From the NCBI GenBank assembly GCA_949592205.1, contig CATIUR010000003.1:19991501-20055500 (forward strand): a DNA stretch of 64,000 nt, in the 5' to 3' direction. Shown piece after piece: positions 9,820 through 21,790 of the stretch; position 1 is the stretch's first letter, and every line of letters begins with the position of its first letter. Under the pieces are notes generated by a model. The model saw only the letters and a program-made list of their open reading frames with translations, was not told the DNA's origin and searched no databases. The translations under genes were made by a program, and so were the position numbers. The DNA is from Helichrysum umbraculigerum (lineage: Eukaryota > Streptophyta > Magnoliopsida > Asterales > Asteraceae).

Positions 9820-11291
9820 TGATGAACGCCAAAATGTGCTATTTTATAGTACTAATTACCCCTTAGTTTGATTAATTTCTTATGCATTTTATTTGAATTC
9901 GATACTCATTTCGTTCATATTTGCATTTAGGAATTTTCTGGAGCTTGAATCGGAAAAGAAACTGAAAACGTGCGAGAATTGAAGAAAAGGAGTTAAAAAT
10001 AAGAAAGATTGAAGATGGTGGTCGCTGGTGAAAAAAGTTGGAAATTCTGATCCATAAGGCGTATGGATGAAGTGAGCCGGGCCACCAGAATACGCGGGTC
10101 AGACCCATGGGCTTTTCAATCCATACGGCGTATGGAATTCCATACGGCGTATGGATTGATTCGGCAGAAACCCTAAATACTTCATTTTGCTCTCATTTTG
10201 AGGCTATCACTACACATTCTTTTCTCCAGTCGATTTCTTCATATATAAAACCATTTTCTGGAGCTTTTGAAGGAAAAAAGAGCAAGAAGGTTCAAGGGCT
10301 TTCATTCATTCAATCGTTATTTCGGTATTTCGGTTTGAATACATTTCTTTCTTTCATTTGATTATGAATATTGAGATGTTTAAGATTCTGATTTTCTGTG
10401 ATAATATGAGTGGCTAAGTTTTTCATACAATTGCTTAGATGATAATACTCGGATGATGATTTGATTGTTGAATTGCTAGTTAATATTGAATTTTATGAAT
10501 GTTTATATGTTTATCCGAAGATCCATGTTTAATTGTTGAATCTTGATGATAACCTAGCGTGATGATCCATTGATTTATGATTGAGTTCTCTATTGATTGA
10601 TCATTATTGATGATTGTTGGTTTTAATTGATGATTATCACTAAATAGATTGAGTTTGATAGGCTAGGATCAATTATTGTTAAGAATTGGCAATGAATGTG
10701 ATAACTAGTAATAGTTATAGACTTTGTTGATTCAAGTTATAAGGATAAATCATACAAACGGTGTAGTTATAATTTATAATACAATTTGGTGGATAACGTT
10801 AAATTGAACTGTTAGCGGGTTGAAAACAACTTTATATCTTTCTGAATTGTGTTTAATCAATTAATCCTGCAAAGATGGTTGATACATTTGTCATGTCACA
10901 ATGAAGTTCATACATTAGCAATTCAATAAAGTGATAATCGGATTCTGAGGAAACTAGTCTAAGCAATTGTACTTCTTTTACCATTTGAATTTAATCTTTT
11001 ATTTTAATTAAGTTATTTTATTATTTCTTTATTTTATAATTAAGTTTTATTTAATAAATCATTTCTTTTATAATTGTTACTCATTTGTTCGATCGGAACT
11101 AAAACGTCCCACTTTTTAATGCTTTAATTAATTGTAGCAATTTCCAATTTGTTGATATTGACATCTGTTCCCTGTGTTCGACTCGGACTTACTAAACTAT
11201 ACTATATATGATCAGGTATTCTTGCCTGTGTTGTATGTAGTAAGTTAGGTATTTTCCATTTTAAAACTACAACCCCGTTTACACGACATCA
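9820..11291 (+). repeat. Athila 3' LTR
   Basis: TGATGAACGCC to GACATCA, 1472 bp. It differs from the 5' LTR at about nine positions, mostly transitions, including one base inside the first palindrome. It is followed by the TSD AAACT at 11292-11296. Confidence 0.95.
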
Positions 11292-13391
11292 AAACTCACC
11301 TATGGGTGCTAGCTTTCCTAAAAGCAAACGTGTTTCTAATCCGTAACCTCCTAGCGCCCTAAACACATGGGGTTATATGTAAGTAGATGACCCTACAGTT
11401 CATCCATGCTAGTTGTCCACTCAACTAGTTATGTCCAATGTTTATCGTTTATGTTTTGAAAATGTGTACGGCCCGTTGGTGACGTTTTGTAATAATAATT
11501 TCCAAAAACATTATTATTATGTTTGTTCTGTTGTATACTTATAAAAGTATATGTGTTTACGGGTACGTGTAGCATCGTTTATGATTTAGTTGTTACGCGA
11601 AATTGATACTTGTGAAAATAAGTGTTTTCACTGTAAATGGCGACACTAGGCTAGTGTCTCTAGTTGTGATTTTGAGATTGATGGCGACACTTAGCTAGTG
11701 TCTCTACTTGTAAATTTGAAATTGATGGCGACACTTAGCTAGTGTCGCCTCTAGCGACACTTGGATCCCCTTGACGACACTTAGGGTCCGTAACACTTTT
11801 CTTTTTTGTTTAAGTGTTGACTTGGACAAACGTGCCCGGTTTAACCCGAACTTTTACACAACTCTTATTTATGTTTAAAAACTCATAAAAGTAAGTTTTA
11901 CAATTTTTGGAAAACCCGAAAGTGTCGTTTTTAAGTCGATACGAAAACAGCCCATAGGGTCATTTTGACAGATTTTATACGCTTTTCATGGCTCGTTTTG
12001 ACTAGCTTAACTTTCAAGATAAAATCCGAGAAAATTCTACGACATTTTCCTATGTCTAAACTATTTAACATAATTTTTTCATGATTTTTAGTTGAGTGTA
12101 AGTCGCTTAAAATATTAGAGTTCATAGCTATGTCCAGCAGCAAATGTTTAGTATATATATTCGAAGAAAAATTCATAACTCGAGTTTTATAAAGCTTCAA
12201 AAAATGTGTGAGTACAACTTTGAAAGCTAACACAATTACCCAACTTTTCCCACTAGTTTCAGGTCATTTGAATTTGTGGATCTCAAGATATGCTATTCCA
12301 AAGTTGACTCAAGTTTCTGACCAAAAACATAGACTGCCTATGTACTTTTCAAAAATAAGTTTGGCCAGGTAAATGAACTCTAAAAATCATGAAACCACTT
12401 GGAAATGAAAGTTAACATTCTAAACTTGATTTTAGAGCTAAGAATTACCCGATTTAGTTAAGAAACGAGTTAGATATTACAGATCCTATCTGTTTTAAGT
12501 TTTGTCCAGTGGGTATTAGTATTATCCAAAGGTTTTTCGTATTACACAATGGTTTTCGAGTTGGATCTTAGACATAATCCAGTAAAAATGAACATATAAC
12601 GTGTTTATAAACGTTATCCAAGTAAGTATAGATGAAAAGAAGGTCTTATGAAAGTGTGGAGGGCAGATCTAAAGTCGAACGAGAAGGTAGCTGCTGTTTT
12701 GCTCAATCTTGTTCTTGTTCGCTTCTTTCTTGCAACAACCGGTAGTAGATGATGATAGTGATGATGGAGGTTGTTGTGGTATTCTTGGAAGTGGTTGAAG
12801 GCTGTGTTTTAGAGAGATATAGAGAGAGAAACCAATTGGGGTGTGAGAGAGAGAGAGGAATATGTGTGTGTAGAAGAAATGAAGAAATGAAATGGAGAAA
12901 GAAATATAAAGGAAAGGGGGAGGGCTTGTGGGCCGGTCTTGGGCTGGTCTTGGGCCAGTTCTTGGTCTGGCCCACTGGGCTCGGGCTCACGCATTTCGCT
13001 TCCCAAGTTCGTGTTACGTTTCGTGGTCGGTTAAACGTTAATCGCACCTTTAAAGGTTTAATCGTTAAACATATATTAGTTTTGTTTTGTTAATGTTTTA
13101 TTCGCGTTATTATAGGTTGAAGTAACATTTTAAAATAATTCATTTAATATTTTCAAAATATTGGTCGGGTCTCGTTTAGTTGTCGGGTTTGATTCGCGCG
13201 TTTTCGTTGTATCGGTTACGTTTTATATAACACGTTTAATGTTTCGCGCATTACTAATACATAATAATATAATGTAAATAACTACTATTTAATTTCAAAA
13301 TAGGTTTACGTTATTTATGAAAAAGTTTCACCAACGTCCGCATAAGTCGGAATCCATCCGAATGTTTCGCGTAATTACAATTAATTGCGTA

Positions 13392-13475
<84 letters not shown>

Positions 13476-13571
13476 CCAAATGTTACTAGCACTTAGCCTA
13501 ATCACGCACTAAATACATGTAATATCGTTCTAGTTTAAGGTAATAACTACCCTTAAGTACCGGTTGTCACA
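11292..13571 (-). repeat. Element 1 3' LTR, right fragment (LTR start on the minus strand)
   Basis: Continues the LTR cut by Athila and ends in GTTGTCACA, the complement of a TGTGACAAC LTR start. A polypurine tract lies just outside. The part from 12564 to 13571 is homologous to 35120-36108. A CT-rich leader (as read on the minus strand, about 12830-12860), a set of GCGACACT/AGTGTCGC inverted repeats at about 11639-11770, and a (TG)n tract are inside. ORFs over 12703-13093 are low-complexity artefacts. Confidence 0.8.
13390..13473. repeat. (TG)n microsatellite
   Basis: About 40 TG repeats with one TA interruption, inside the element 1 LTR. The homologous LTR at 36000 has only a short TA run at this place, so the tract expanded after the LTRs separated. 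Confidence 0.95.
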
Positions 13572-13855
13572 TTCTCCCCTCGTTAAGAAAATTTCGTCCT
13601 GAAATTTAGCTCGTAGCCTCGGTTGTATGGGGTCTGGGGAGAAGTGCGGGTATTTCTGGTGTTTATCAAGTTTATGAGGTAAGTTCGTTTGCTAAACCAT
13701 AAACTCTGAGTTTTTCTGTTGGCTTAAACCAATTAGCTAATTCTACGATGCACTCGACGTCCAAGTCGGTGGGAGTGTTATGAAGTAACGAGCTACACTC
13801 ATTTAGTGTCGAATAAGATCGAAAGTTAAGTTTTTGAGAAAGAACGTACCCATAT
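13572..13855 (-). pseudogene. Element 1 3' internal end: polypurine tract plus protease remnant joined by deletion
   Basis: On the minus strand the right part (13855 towards about 13700) reads like the start of a protease domain (FDT, then TPTDLDVECIVELAN in another frame). It passes straight into the typical chromovirus 3' end, ATTTCAGGACGAAATTTT followed by GAGGGGAGAA (polypurine tract) and the LTR. About 4 kb of RT, RNase H and integrase is therefore deleted. The right border at 13851-13855 (CATAT) is the TSD of the solo LTR. Confidence 0.6.
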
Positions 13856-16075
13856 TGTAACGCCCCAAATTTTGTAAGTTTTAAATTATATTATATACCT
13901 CTAGTTATTTAATTATATGTATATAATATAATATTATGTGAAATAAGTTGTATGTGTTAGAATTAGTTAGTGGGACTAGCCATGTAATGTAAATGTGGTT
14001 AGAGGGGTAGAAAGTGTTAAATGTTAAAGTTAAGAGGAGTAATGTGTAAATAAAACCTGTAAGCATCTATTTCCTTATGCACATTTAAAATTTCAGTAGA
14101 AACACACACATGGACAAAGTTGGCGACACAGAGGAAAACCAGGAAGAAGGAAACTGAATTTGCTAGGGTTTGATTTAATTAAGGGTTTCTAACCTCTAAT
14201 TACTCCTCTCTAAGGTAAGAATTGTTACTCTAATCACTTAATTTGATTGTTAGGGTTTAACTAGCTTAAACCCTATGTGGTAGAATTAATATGTAAGTGG
14301 GTAATTGGTTTAATTTAAGTTTCATACATGTTATTGAGCTATGTAGTATGTTTAAATTGTGATAGTTTTGTTAAAGATGCTATAATCATGTGTTAATGGG
14401 TAATTGATGATTATGTTAGTAAGTAATCACTAAGGAGTTATGTTCTTGGTGAATTGTGATGATTATGGTAAGAGTTGATGTCAAATACCCATTTAATATG
14501 TGATTATAGGGTTAAGTGCATGAAACTTATGATAAGGTTATAGGTGTTATGAGATTAAACACCTATGTTATGTGTAAAGTATTAAGAGTTAGAAGTTAAT
14601 TGTGTAAGTAATTTATGTATGTGCCTATGTGATTAGGTGTTCAAGTGTTGGAAGGTCAAGTTATTGTTTGAGCTAATTGAAAGGTAAGTATATGGATACG
14701 ATTGTGGAGCCAATGAATGATTTTATCATTGGCTTGGCGGTATCCAAGTAATGACTATGTCATTAGCTTGGTTATATGTCATTTCTTATGAATTGACATT
14801 GTGGATGTTGTAAAGGATCCTTAACTTGTGGATGTTTATTGTTATATTTCCATTACTTACTAAGCATTTATGCTTACCCGTTATGTTTAACATGTTGTAG
14901 GTGGGTCAAGTAAGGTAAAGGAAGAATCGGGAAAGAAGCATATGGATAGCTAGTGATGGAGCTTATTGCTTGGTTGGTAATAAGCTAAATCTATATAATC
15001 ATGCTCTCGATACAATGATACCCCTTTTTGGTAATGTATAAAGGATGTTTTGACACTATAAGTCTCACTTGTAAGTAATGTGTAATGTTTTGTAAAGACA
15101 TAAGTTAAAGTTGAATGGTGAGACTTGAAAGTTGTTAAAGTTAGTGTGTTTATGTAAATGAGTGGTGAAAGTGAAAAAATGTTAAAAAGTTTCAAGTTTT
15201 ATGAAAGAGTGATGTTTAAAGTTTGGTTTTCACTTTATTAAGTCAATTGGGTGTGAAAGAGTGCATTTGAATTGGTTAATGCCCAAATGGGCCGTTAAGT
15301 GTCCAAATGGGTCGTTAGGTGTCCAAATGGGTCAGTTATGTGTGTAAGTGTCAAAATGGGTTCAAGTCATAGTATAAAGGTTTTGTAAGTTGAGTTAAGT
15401 TCCATTTTGATAGTTAAATATGTTGCCAAAGTTTGAAGTTCAGAATGTGTATGGTTTGGTATTTGATGTGTCAAGATTTTGATTCTAAATGGGCGAAATT
15501 TGGTTAAATGTCCAAAATTTTCGTTAACGCGAAATTTGGGAAAGTGTTGAAAGGGAAATGTTTGAAATGATATTTTGGAGGTGTGCGTAAATTTTGATGT
15601 CAAAATGTTTAACGAGTAAAAAGTTGTGTGCAATTAAAATTAGTTTGAAATTATATTTTGGCATCTTAGAGTTAACCTGTAAGTACTGGGCTGAACCAGT
15701 GATTATACGCGATCGCGTATATAATCTCGTGATCGCGTATGGTGAAATTTATGATCACGTCATTTTTAAAACATTAATACGTGATCGCGTCAATTTAGGG
15801 GATCGCGTATTTTAGTTGTTTTTGGCAACAAAACGTATCAAGCAAAATACTGGAATTTCAATAAGCTAATACGCAATTGCGTATAATTACATAAAAACAC
15901 GCGATCGCGTGATGACATGCATGATCGCATATGGTGTAAAATTCACAGACTTTTGATTTTTAAATTCAAATGTATTAAGTATTATATTATTAAATTCCGC
16001 AAGTTATGGGTTACGATTGGGACAATTGTAAAAGTATAAAAACAAAATGGGTGTCAAAAATATCGGGGTGTTTCA
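13856..16075 (+). mobile_element. Solo LTR of a Ty3/Gypsy-like element, TSD CATAT
   Basis: A 2220-bp sequence that begins TGTAACGCCCC and ends GGGTGTTTCA, flanked by CATAT on both sides (13851-13855 and 16076-16080). It has no coding region, primer-binding site or polypurine tract. This is what recombination between the two LTRs of a full element leaves. It sits between the gag zinc knuckles and the protease remnant of element 1. Orientation is inferred from a leader-like stretch at about 14095-14220. Palindromes of the type ATACGCGATCGCGTAT lie at 15705-15930. Confidence 0.9.
15705..15930. repeat. Palindrome cluster ACGCGATCGCGT in a solo LTR
   Basis: A perfect 16-bp palindrome ATACGCGATCGCGTAT at 15705-15720, then six or so diverged copies of the TACG(C/T)GATCGCGT core to about 15930. 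Several copies differ at single CG dinucleotides (for example GTGATCGCGT), as expected from C-to-T decay. Confidence 0.85.
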
Positions 16076-16080
16076 CATAT

Positions 16081-16487
16081 CGTCGTTAGGGTCCAGTCCT
16101 GCTACTCTGGAGTTGATCATATAGGCTCTGCCCTTCATCTTTGGACAATCTTTCTTATAATGTCTGGGGTTACCACATTTGAAACATGTTCTTTGCGCAT
16201 CAGGATTTGCGGGAACTCTGCAGTCCTTAATTTGGTGTCCAAATCGCTGGCATCTCTCACAATGTGCACCACAGGAACCTTCGTGGTGACGATTACACTT
16301 GGGACAATAAGGTCTGTTTCCCTCCTAACCTTGTTTTTCCTAGAATCCGGAAACATAGTCCTTGACAGTTTCTGGCCTCTTCGGTTGTTGCTGACCTTGG
16401 TTGTCACCGGAATTTCCATCCCTTTTTCTTTTGTTGTCTCCAGTTGCAGGTGTCCCGCGTCGGACCACAGGTGTCCCGCGTCGGATG
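16081..16487 (-). pseudogene. gag: Element 1 gag, zinc-knuckle part
   Basis: On the minus strand one frame reads two CCHC knuckles, CERCQRFGHQIKDC and CFKCGNPRHYKKDC, preceded by CPKCNRHHEGSC. This is the nucleocapsid part of a Tekay/Del Gag. The upstream linker (GDNKRKRDGNSGDNQGQQQP) is in another frame, so at least one frameshift is present. A short duplicated stretch (GGTGTCCCGCGTCGGA twice, 16449-16485) lies near the junction with element 2. Part of the capsid-to-knuckle region is missing compared with element 2. The rest of gag is at 32641-33023. Confidence 0.8.
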
Positions 16488-17514
16488 TTGATTGTGATAC
16501 TCCTCCAAATTAGGTATATACTTATACTTAATTTCATGCATACTTAGAGCTAATTCCCTTATTAGTGAATTCAAAACTATTTTTATGAGACGTGTTTAGT
16601 AAAACACACTGTGCTAATACACGACGTATTACTAGTTACGTAGTTATTTATAACTACGCGCAAAACAAATGGAATGAGTCCGACAAATAAACATATACAA
16701 TAATTGGTGATACAAATAATTAATAATATGAAAATTATTAATTACGAATATTATGTATTTATATTATTGCGATAATATAAGACATTAATTACGTTTTATA
16801 TAAAATGTGATGAACGCGACAGAAACAAATACAAAACGTACCCAAAGGTCAAAAATAATAAAAGTGTTATTTTTCCCCTTCATATTAAAGTATTTGGAGA
16901 AATACCTCAAAATATGATTACAAAATTTAAATAAAAATTGGCACACAATTGGACCCGTACACGAAATTAACGGGTTAAATACCAAGCAAACACTACATCA
17001 CAAATATCTGGAGACAAATTGGCTTACAAGCCATACCTTTATTTTGAAAAACTTAATCCGTATCCCATTTTCATATACTCCCTTCCATACTGCAAATCCA
17101 AATCCAGACAACCACCACCACCAACCTACAATCATTCATCCTTTTCAACCTTGAAGCAAAAACAGGAGTAGAAAGAAGCAGAGGCAACAACACAGTAACA
17201 ACATCTTCTTCATCACCATTCTCAACTCATTATCATCTCAAACTAACAACAATTACAACTACCTTATCATCATCAAAAGCATGTCATCATTTTCTTGATC
17301 ATCAACTTCATCACCAAGCATCTCATTATCATCATCATCGTATCATCATCTACATCATTGTGAGGAACTTTTCTTTACCTCAATTGCTTTTATAAAACTT
17401 TTTACATTATGTAAATGCATCATAATCGTGGTTGATTGTAACTAAAAACAAGTTAAAAGTTAGTTTGATGAGTATATATGTAAAAGCTGTTACGAATTGT
17501 CTCTGTAAAAGTGA

Positions 17515-17932
17515 TGGATCCGGCGGATCCTACCCCGATCTGGCGGATCCCCAGCTAAAACACACACATTTTTGCCTTTAAACGAAGCGACAGATCAATT
17601 GAAAACCACACTGATCCGGCGGATCCTGTCTGGATCCAGCGGATCCAAGTTAAAATCGAAGAGAAACCACGTAAAAATTACACTGATTCGGCGGATCACA
17701 TGGGTGATCCGGAGGATCACATGAATGATCCGTAGGATACTAAATTTAAACCCAGAACACGCGCAAAAAGCCACTTGATCCGGCGGATCACTTTTGGATC
17801 CGGCGTATCCTAACTAGTTTGACGCGATCCGACATCTTGTAATTGGATCTGGTGGATCCCAAATATGTGACAAAGATCCGGCGGATCATCAATAGATCCG
17901 GCGGATCATCAATAGATCCGGCGGATCCGTAA
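17515..17932. repeat. Palindrome cluster GATCCGGCGGATC, 5' LTR of element 2
   Basis: About a dozen copies of GATCCGGCGGATC or one-base variants (CTGGCGG, CAGCGG, CGTAGG, CGGTGG) in 420 bp, separated by unrelated spacers. Arms GATCC/GGATC can pair. The cluster begins about 150 bp after the CAT-rich leader, so it is probably within the transcribed part of the LTR. Confidence 0.92.
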
Positions 17933-18255
17933 ACCCAAACAGGATCTAATTTTTTCAAGTTTAAAGGGGTACAAACCTTTTACGACCACACGACTACAAA
18001 CTCATTGGAAACTGCAAATTGCATAAAAATCTACGAACATGTGATTTGGGTCTAAAAATGTATTAGGCCACGTGACATTATTATAACCGAGTATACGTTC
18101 AAATAGTACGAACCCATTTGGACACGACGAATTCTAGAACGATAACATATATTGTATATGAAAAACGATATGAGGTGACAAATTTATGCATACACATACG
18201 GATGAATATATTTTCATAACAAAAGGAATTATGTTTTCGAAACATAAACGGCAAA

Positions 18256-18257
<2 letters not shown>

Positions 18258-18304
<47 letters not shown>
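18258..18304. repeat. (TA)n microsatellite
   Basis: A pure TA run inside the 5' LTR. The 3' LTR has a longer tract at the same place (31037-31098). Confidence 0.95.
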
Positions 18305-18307
<3 letters not shown>

Positions 18308-19846
18308 CAACAACAAACTATATATATACATACGACGATCACAAGTTATATATATGTATACTAATACATATTCAACTAATAAGTATATAGGGGTATATAC
18401 TTACACACAACGATTGTTTTATCAATAAACATAACTCAAGAAATGATATTTATTTTTCAACGACGATTATCACTAACTAAAATTGTACAAATACTTAAAC
18501 ATAACGAATAGCCGAATACTCATGTAGTATATTTATTGCGTCTAGGACTTTGAGGGACGCAGTTGGGCTACCGACTATTACTAGCTGCTATCGCTTGTTG
18601 ATCGCTACCAGTGAGTTCACATCCCCTTTTTACTGTTTTAATGCTTTTAAAACCTGGGGTGAAAAACACAGAAATTGCTTTGCTACTGCATGCGATAACT
18701 GATTTAAATACTGTATGTATTTACTTAAACTGTTATGAAATGTTATTTCATACGATTACTTGAACTACTATTTATGAAAATATGTTTTCATACTATTTTG
18801 GGAATTAGACAACGAATCCTAGAACGGACCTAGGCTTACGATGTAGTGCATAAAAGTCCTTATGGCTACAGACTATAACCATTAGCTAGGTGACTCTAGC
18901 AACTGAGTATACGGATAGTACTATCGCCATGACGACCCTCCTACAGATTTGGAGCGTATACTTACATGTCCTATTTGGCAAACAACTACTACGGGTCGTG
19001 GTTTGGTTATAGGGTTAGGTCGCGTTGCTTTAACTCGACAGGTTTAGCTCACCTTTCGAGGGATCACCGTCTAATTATTCCCACAAAACTACTATTTAGG
19101 AAGTGATTTCCTACGAACAACTATTTTGGAAATGTTGATCTTTAGTTAGATTAACCTGTGTTTCCTACTAGCAATGATTTAGGAAATGTTATTACCTGAT
19201 TGGATTAACCTGTGTTTCCTACAAACTACTATTTGGGAAATGTTATTTTCATTAAATAACCTGTGTTTCCTACAAACTATTATTTTAGGAAATGTTTCTC
19301 TTAATTGATAAACTTGTGTTTCCTACAAAGCAAACAACTACTATTAATTGGAAATGTTATTCTTAAATGATTAACCTGTGTTTCCTACACTACTTACAAA
19401 CCTGTGAATTCACTCAACAATCATTGTTGACCCTTTACTATGTTTTTCAGGGAATTAGGGCTCAGGTACTGATGCATGCATATTGGACGTAAGCTACCCA
19501 TGACGATTAGGATGCCACTTTTTGAACACCTGGATTTCTTTAGTATTACTAATACTTTTTAGTTATACTTACAAAATCTATATTTTTAAAACTAGTATTA
19601 CTGTGTTACTTGTGATTTCGACAGCACAACTACTAATACGACTTCATAAGTCGTATCTTTTGTAATAACCTTAAACTATGGCATCTTAATTATATGTTCT
19701 GTATGATCATATGCTCTGATACGATGAATGCATACCGTTAATGTCAGCACCCCCGCTGTATACACAAATTGCTTCTGCTAATACATTATTAAGCTTCCGC
19801 TAAATATTATTAAACGAGATTACCGATTTTGGGGGTGTGACAGATT

Positions 19847-19860
19847 TGGTATCAGAGCCA
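19847..19860 (+). other. Element 2 primer-binding site (tRNA-Met)
   Basis: TGGTATCAGAGCCA four bases after the LTR end, complementary to the 3' end of initiator tRNA-Met. Confidence 0.92.
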
Positions 19861-20010
19861 TTGGTTATAGCGAACTAGCAGTCTTTAAGTGACTCGAAAT
19901 CTTAGAGACCTAGACTATAGCCTTGGCTAGAACACTCATTACATTCATACATACTTTGCATGCATCTAACATACGACTGACACGTCACCCACGATTTCTT
20001 TTGTCTCAGC

Positions 20011-20220
20011 ATGTCGAGACAATTCCCGGTTTACATCTATGATTCTGATGAGGAGCCTACTGAGGACACCTATCATAGCCTCGTGAGTTCAGGAGTTGAG
20101 AGCTCGACTGTTCATCCTAGAGCTACATCTGACCACTCTAGTGATGCCTATGTAGCACCACTCACTGTACCCGTGGCCACACCTTCCACTGTACCTGTTA
20201 CTGCTGCTGGCACTCACTAG
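20011..20220 (+). CDS. ORF upstream of gag, N-terminal part
   Basis: 69 residues starting MSRQFPVYIYDSDEEPTEDT, acidic at first and then rich in Ser, Thr, Val and Pro. It is the first ATG after the primer-binding site, 150 bp downstream. It ends at a TAG, and a second open stretch (20286-20762) in another frame probably belongs to the same ancestral protein. I do not recognise a conserved domain. A short acidic ORF starting MSDNDTTDEESMELE lies at the same place in element 1 (33546-33421), which suggests that an extra ORF before gag is shared by these elements. Function unknown. Confidence 0.55.
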   Translation: MSRQFPVYIYDSDEEPTEDTYHSLVSSGVESSTVHPRATSDHSSDAYVAPLTVPVATPSTVPVTAAGTH

Positions 20221-20285
20221 CCATTCGCTGAGACTTCTCGTGGACCTATACTGAGGAGGACATTGCGCCCCGCGACAAGGCGTCG

Positions 20286-20762
20286 ATGGTCGAGTCTACT
20301 GAGCCACCACAGAGAGTGCCCAGGCTTGCTCATTTGGAGTGGATGACTCCTATGCTAGGGCGGTGGAGATCACTGGAGGGTATTCCCTCTACGTTTGAGA
20401 CTAGGGAGTCTTCGCGATCACCGGCTCCACTTCCTACCACTGGAGAGCCTATAGAGTTGACCCTCCCTACTTTGATTGATGTGATTCGTACATTGTTTCA
20501 TATTTCTGGTGGCAGGGGTACTCACATTATGGAGCTACAGAGCGATGTCTCCAGTTTTGATGGAGACATGGCATACATGCATGAGCGTTGCCACTTCTTG
20601 CTGGGTAACATGGTTGCTGCCAGAGAGATTGATGAGTCTGCACGTGCTCGCGTGAGGGTGCTAGAGAGACGTGCGAGGGTCGCAAGATTTGTGATTGGAG
20701 TTTGTGTCATGATGGCCGTGGCTAGGACGGTAGTAGGGATGTTTCTACCATATTTTCATTAG
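20286..20762 (+). CDS. ORF upstream of gag, C-terminal part (coiled coil, hydrophobic tail)
   Basis: 158 residues. Residues about 100-130 (HERCHFLLGNMVAAREIDESARARVRVLERRAR, read in segments) have the charge pattern of an amphipathic helix or coiled coil, and the last 25 residues are hydrophobic (RFVIGVCVMMAVARTVVGM) and could be a membrane anchor. It follows 20011-20220 after a stop and a frame change and precedes gag by about 600 bp. It is not Gag, Pol or a recognised envelope. Expression would need a separate start or readthrough. I cannot name a family. Confidence 0.5.
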   Translation: MVESTEPPQRVPRLAHLEWMTPMLGRWRSLEGIPSTFETRESSRSPAPLPTTGEPIELTLPTLIDVIRTLFHISGGRGTHIMELQSDVSSFDGDMAYMHERCHFLLGNMVAAREIDESARARVRVLERRARVARFVIGVCVMMAVARTVVGMFLPYFH

Positions 20763-21379
20763 ACCCATGTATGGCGGGTTATGCCTACTTAGGGTTAGAC
20801 TGACTACTTTTGGTTGATAGGCATATTAGGAGACCCATCACATATTGTATAGACTTGTATCGGATGGGTATATGTATAGGAAACCCATTATCTTTTGTAT
20901 AGCGCTAACCATCAATGGGTGTATTAGAAATCCCATCTTGTTGTGTACGAAACTCATGTATAAGCGTTATAACTTTTGGATATAATATAAATTATGTTTG
21001 GTTTATATCTCGTATCCTACTTACATTTACATACACGTGCTAGAACGAAAACAAATCGATAATCTCTTGTGATCATTTCTTGTAAACCTTGCAACATATC
21101 ATACTTTGACGATTGATTTTTATTTTGAATTCCTCTAAACCTGATTGTGTGTATATGATAATGAAAAGAAATATGTATTTAGCATCATATAATGACGCCT
21201 AGCCAAAATGATTATATTATACTAAGTACATGTGGGCGTTTCAAAGTCGTATGATACGTAGTGTGAAACCTTGTTCTCCACCCTTCATACTACTCATTTG
21301 CTAAACAATGTGAATTTTGTTCTTCACATTCATTATCTCGGCATTGACTTCTGTGTTTTATTCACCGCAGAACTGAACC
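20763..21379 (+). other. Spacer between upstream ORF and gag of element 2
   Basis: AT-rich. At 20750-20950 an imperfect repeat of AGACCCAT...TGTAT is visible (three to four copies of about 60 bp). No coding region seen. Confidence 0.5.
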
Positions 21380-21790
21380 ATGCATCTAAAGCAACGAGTG
21401 ACTAGGAATAGGCGACGAACAGAAACACCTCCAGTTGTTGAAACTCCTGAGCAAATCATTGAACGCCGAATTGCTGAAGGTATTGCTTAGTATGAGGCAA
21501 GCCGTAATCGTGAGAACATGATAAACAGCGGGTCTACCCCTGTGAACGCTGAGACTACTGTGAATACTCGACGCGGGTGTTCATACAAAACATTTCTAGG
21601 TTGTAAGCCAACTACTTTCCGTGGCACAGAGGGTGCAATTGATATAATCCATTGGATAGAAAAGATGGAATCGGTGCTATACATCAGTGACTGTTTACCT
21701 GACTGTATGGTGAAGTATGCCACCTGCACCTTAGCTGATAAGGCGCTAACATGGTGGAACAGTGAACTTCAATCCCTTGGACGGGAAGTT
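21380..21790 (+). pseudogene. gag: Element 2 gag, N-terminal part (interrupted)
   Basis: Frame from the ATG at 21380; an in-frame TAG at 21488-21490 interrupts it, and the same frame continues to 21790. The stretch GCKPTTFRGTEGAIDIIHWI and the following KALTWWNSELQSLG are the capsid-domain signatures of Tekay/Del Gag. The reading is cut at 21790 by a solo LTR and resumes in register at 25152 when one copy of the TSD AAGTT is removed. This shows that the LTR entered a continuous gag frame. Confidence 0.85.

Larger units (their letters stand above)
1342..11291 (+). mobile_element. Athila-clade Ty3/Gypsy retrotransposon, complete but with broken gag-pol
   Basis: A 9950-bp element with two LTRs of 1472 bp, a tRNA-Asp-type primer-binding site, gag, protease, reverse transcriptase, RNase H, integrase, a 1.3-kb 3' noncoding region, a polypurine tract, and a perfect TSD (AAACT). 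I count about nine mismatches between the LTRs, or 0.6%. With the commonly used plant rate of 1.3e-8 per site per year this suggests roughly 0.2 million years (inference). Order PR-RT-RH-IN, the primer-binding site, the DLGA-type protease and the lack of a chromodomain fit Athila. The reading frame has one frameshift (about 4260-4275) and two in-frame stops (5681, 7151), so this copy cannot make the whole polyprotein. Confidence 0.95.
16493..19842 (+). repeat. Element 2 5' LTR
   Basis: Begins TGTGATACTCC and ends GGGGGTGTGACA, 3350 bp. A CAT/CCA-rich leader at about 17100-17370 follows a likely promoter region and is followed by the GATCCGGCGGATC cluster, a (TA)n tract at 18258-18304, and repeated CCTGTGTTTCCTAC boxes at about 19150-19390. 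Confidence 0.92.

Noticed and set aside
12703..13093. Paired ORFs on both strands
   Set aside because: They read through GA/CT-rich leader sequence of an LTR; the same artefact appears in its partner LTR at 35307-35609.
13311..13505. Protein with a (TH)n tract
   Set aside because: Translation of a TG microsatellite.
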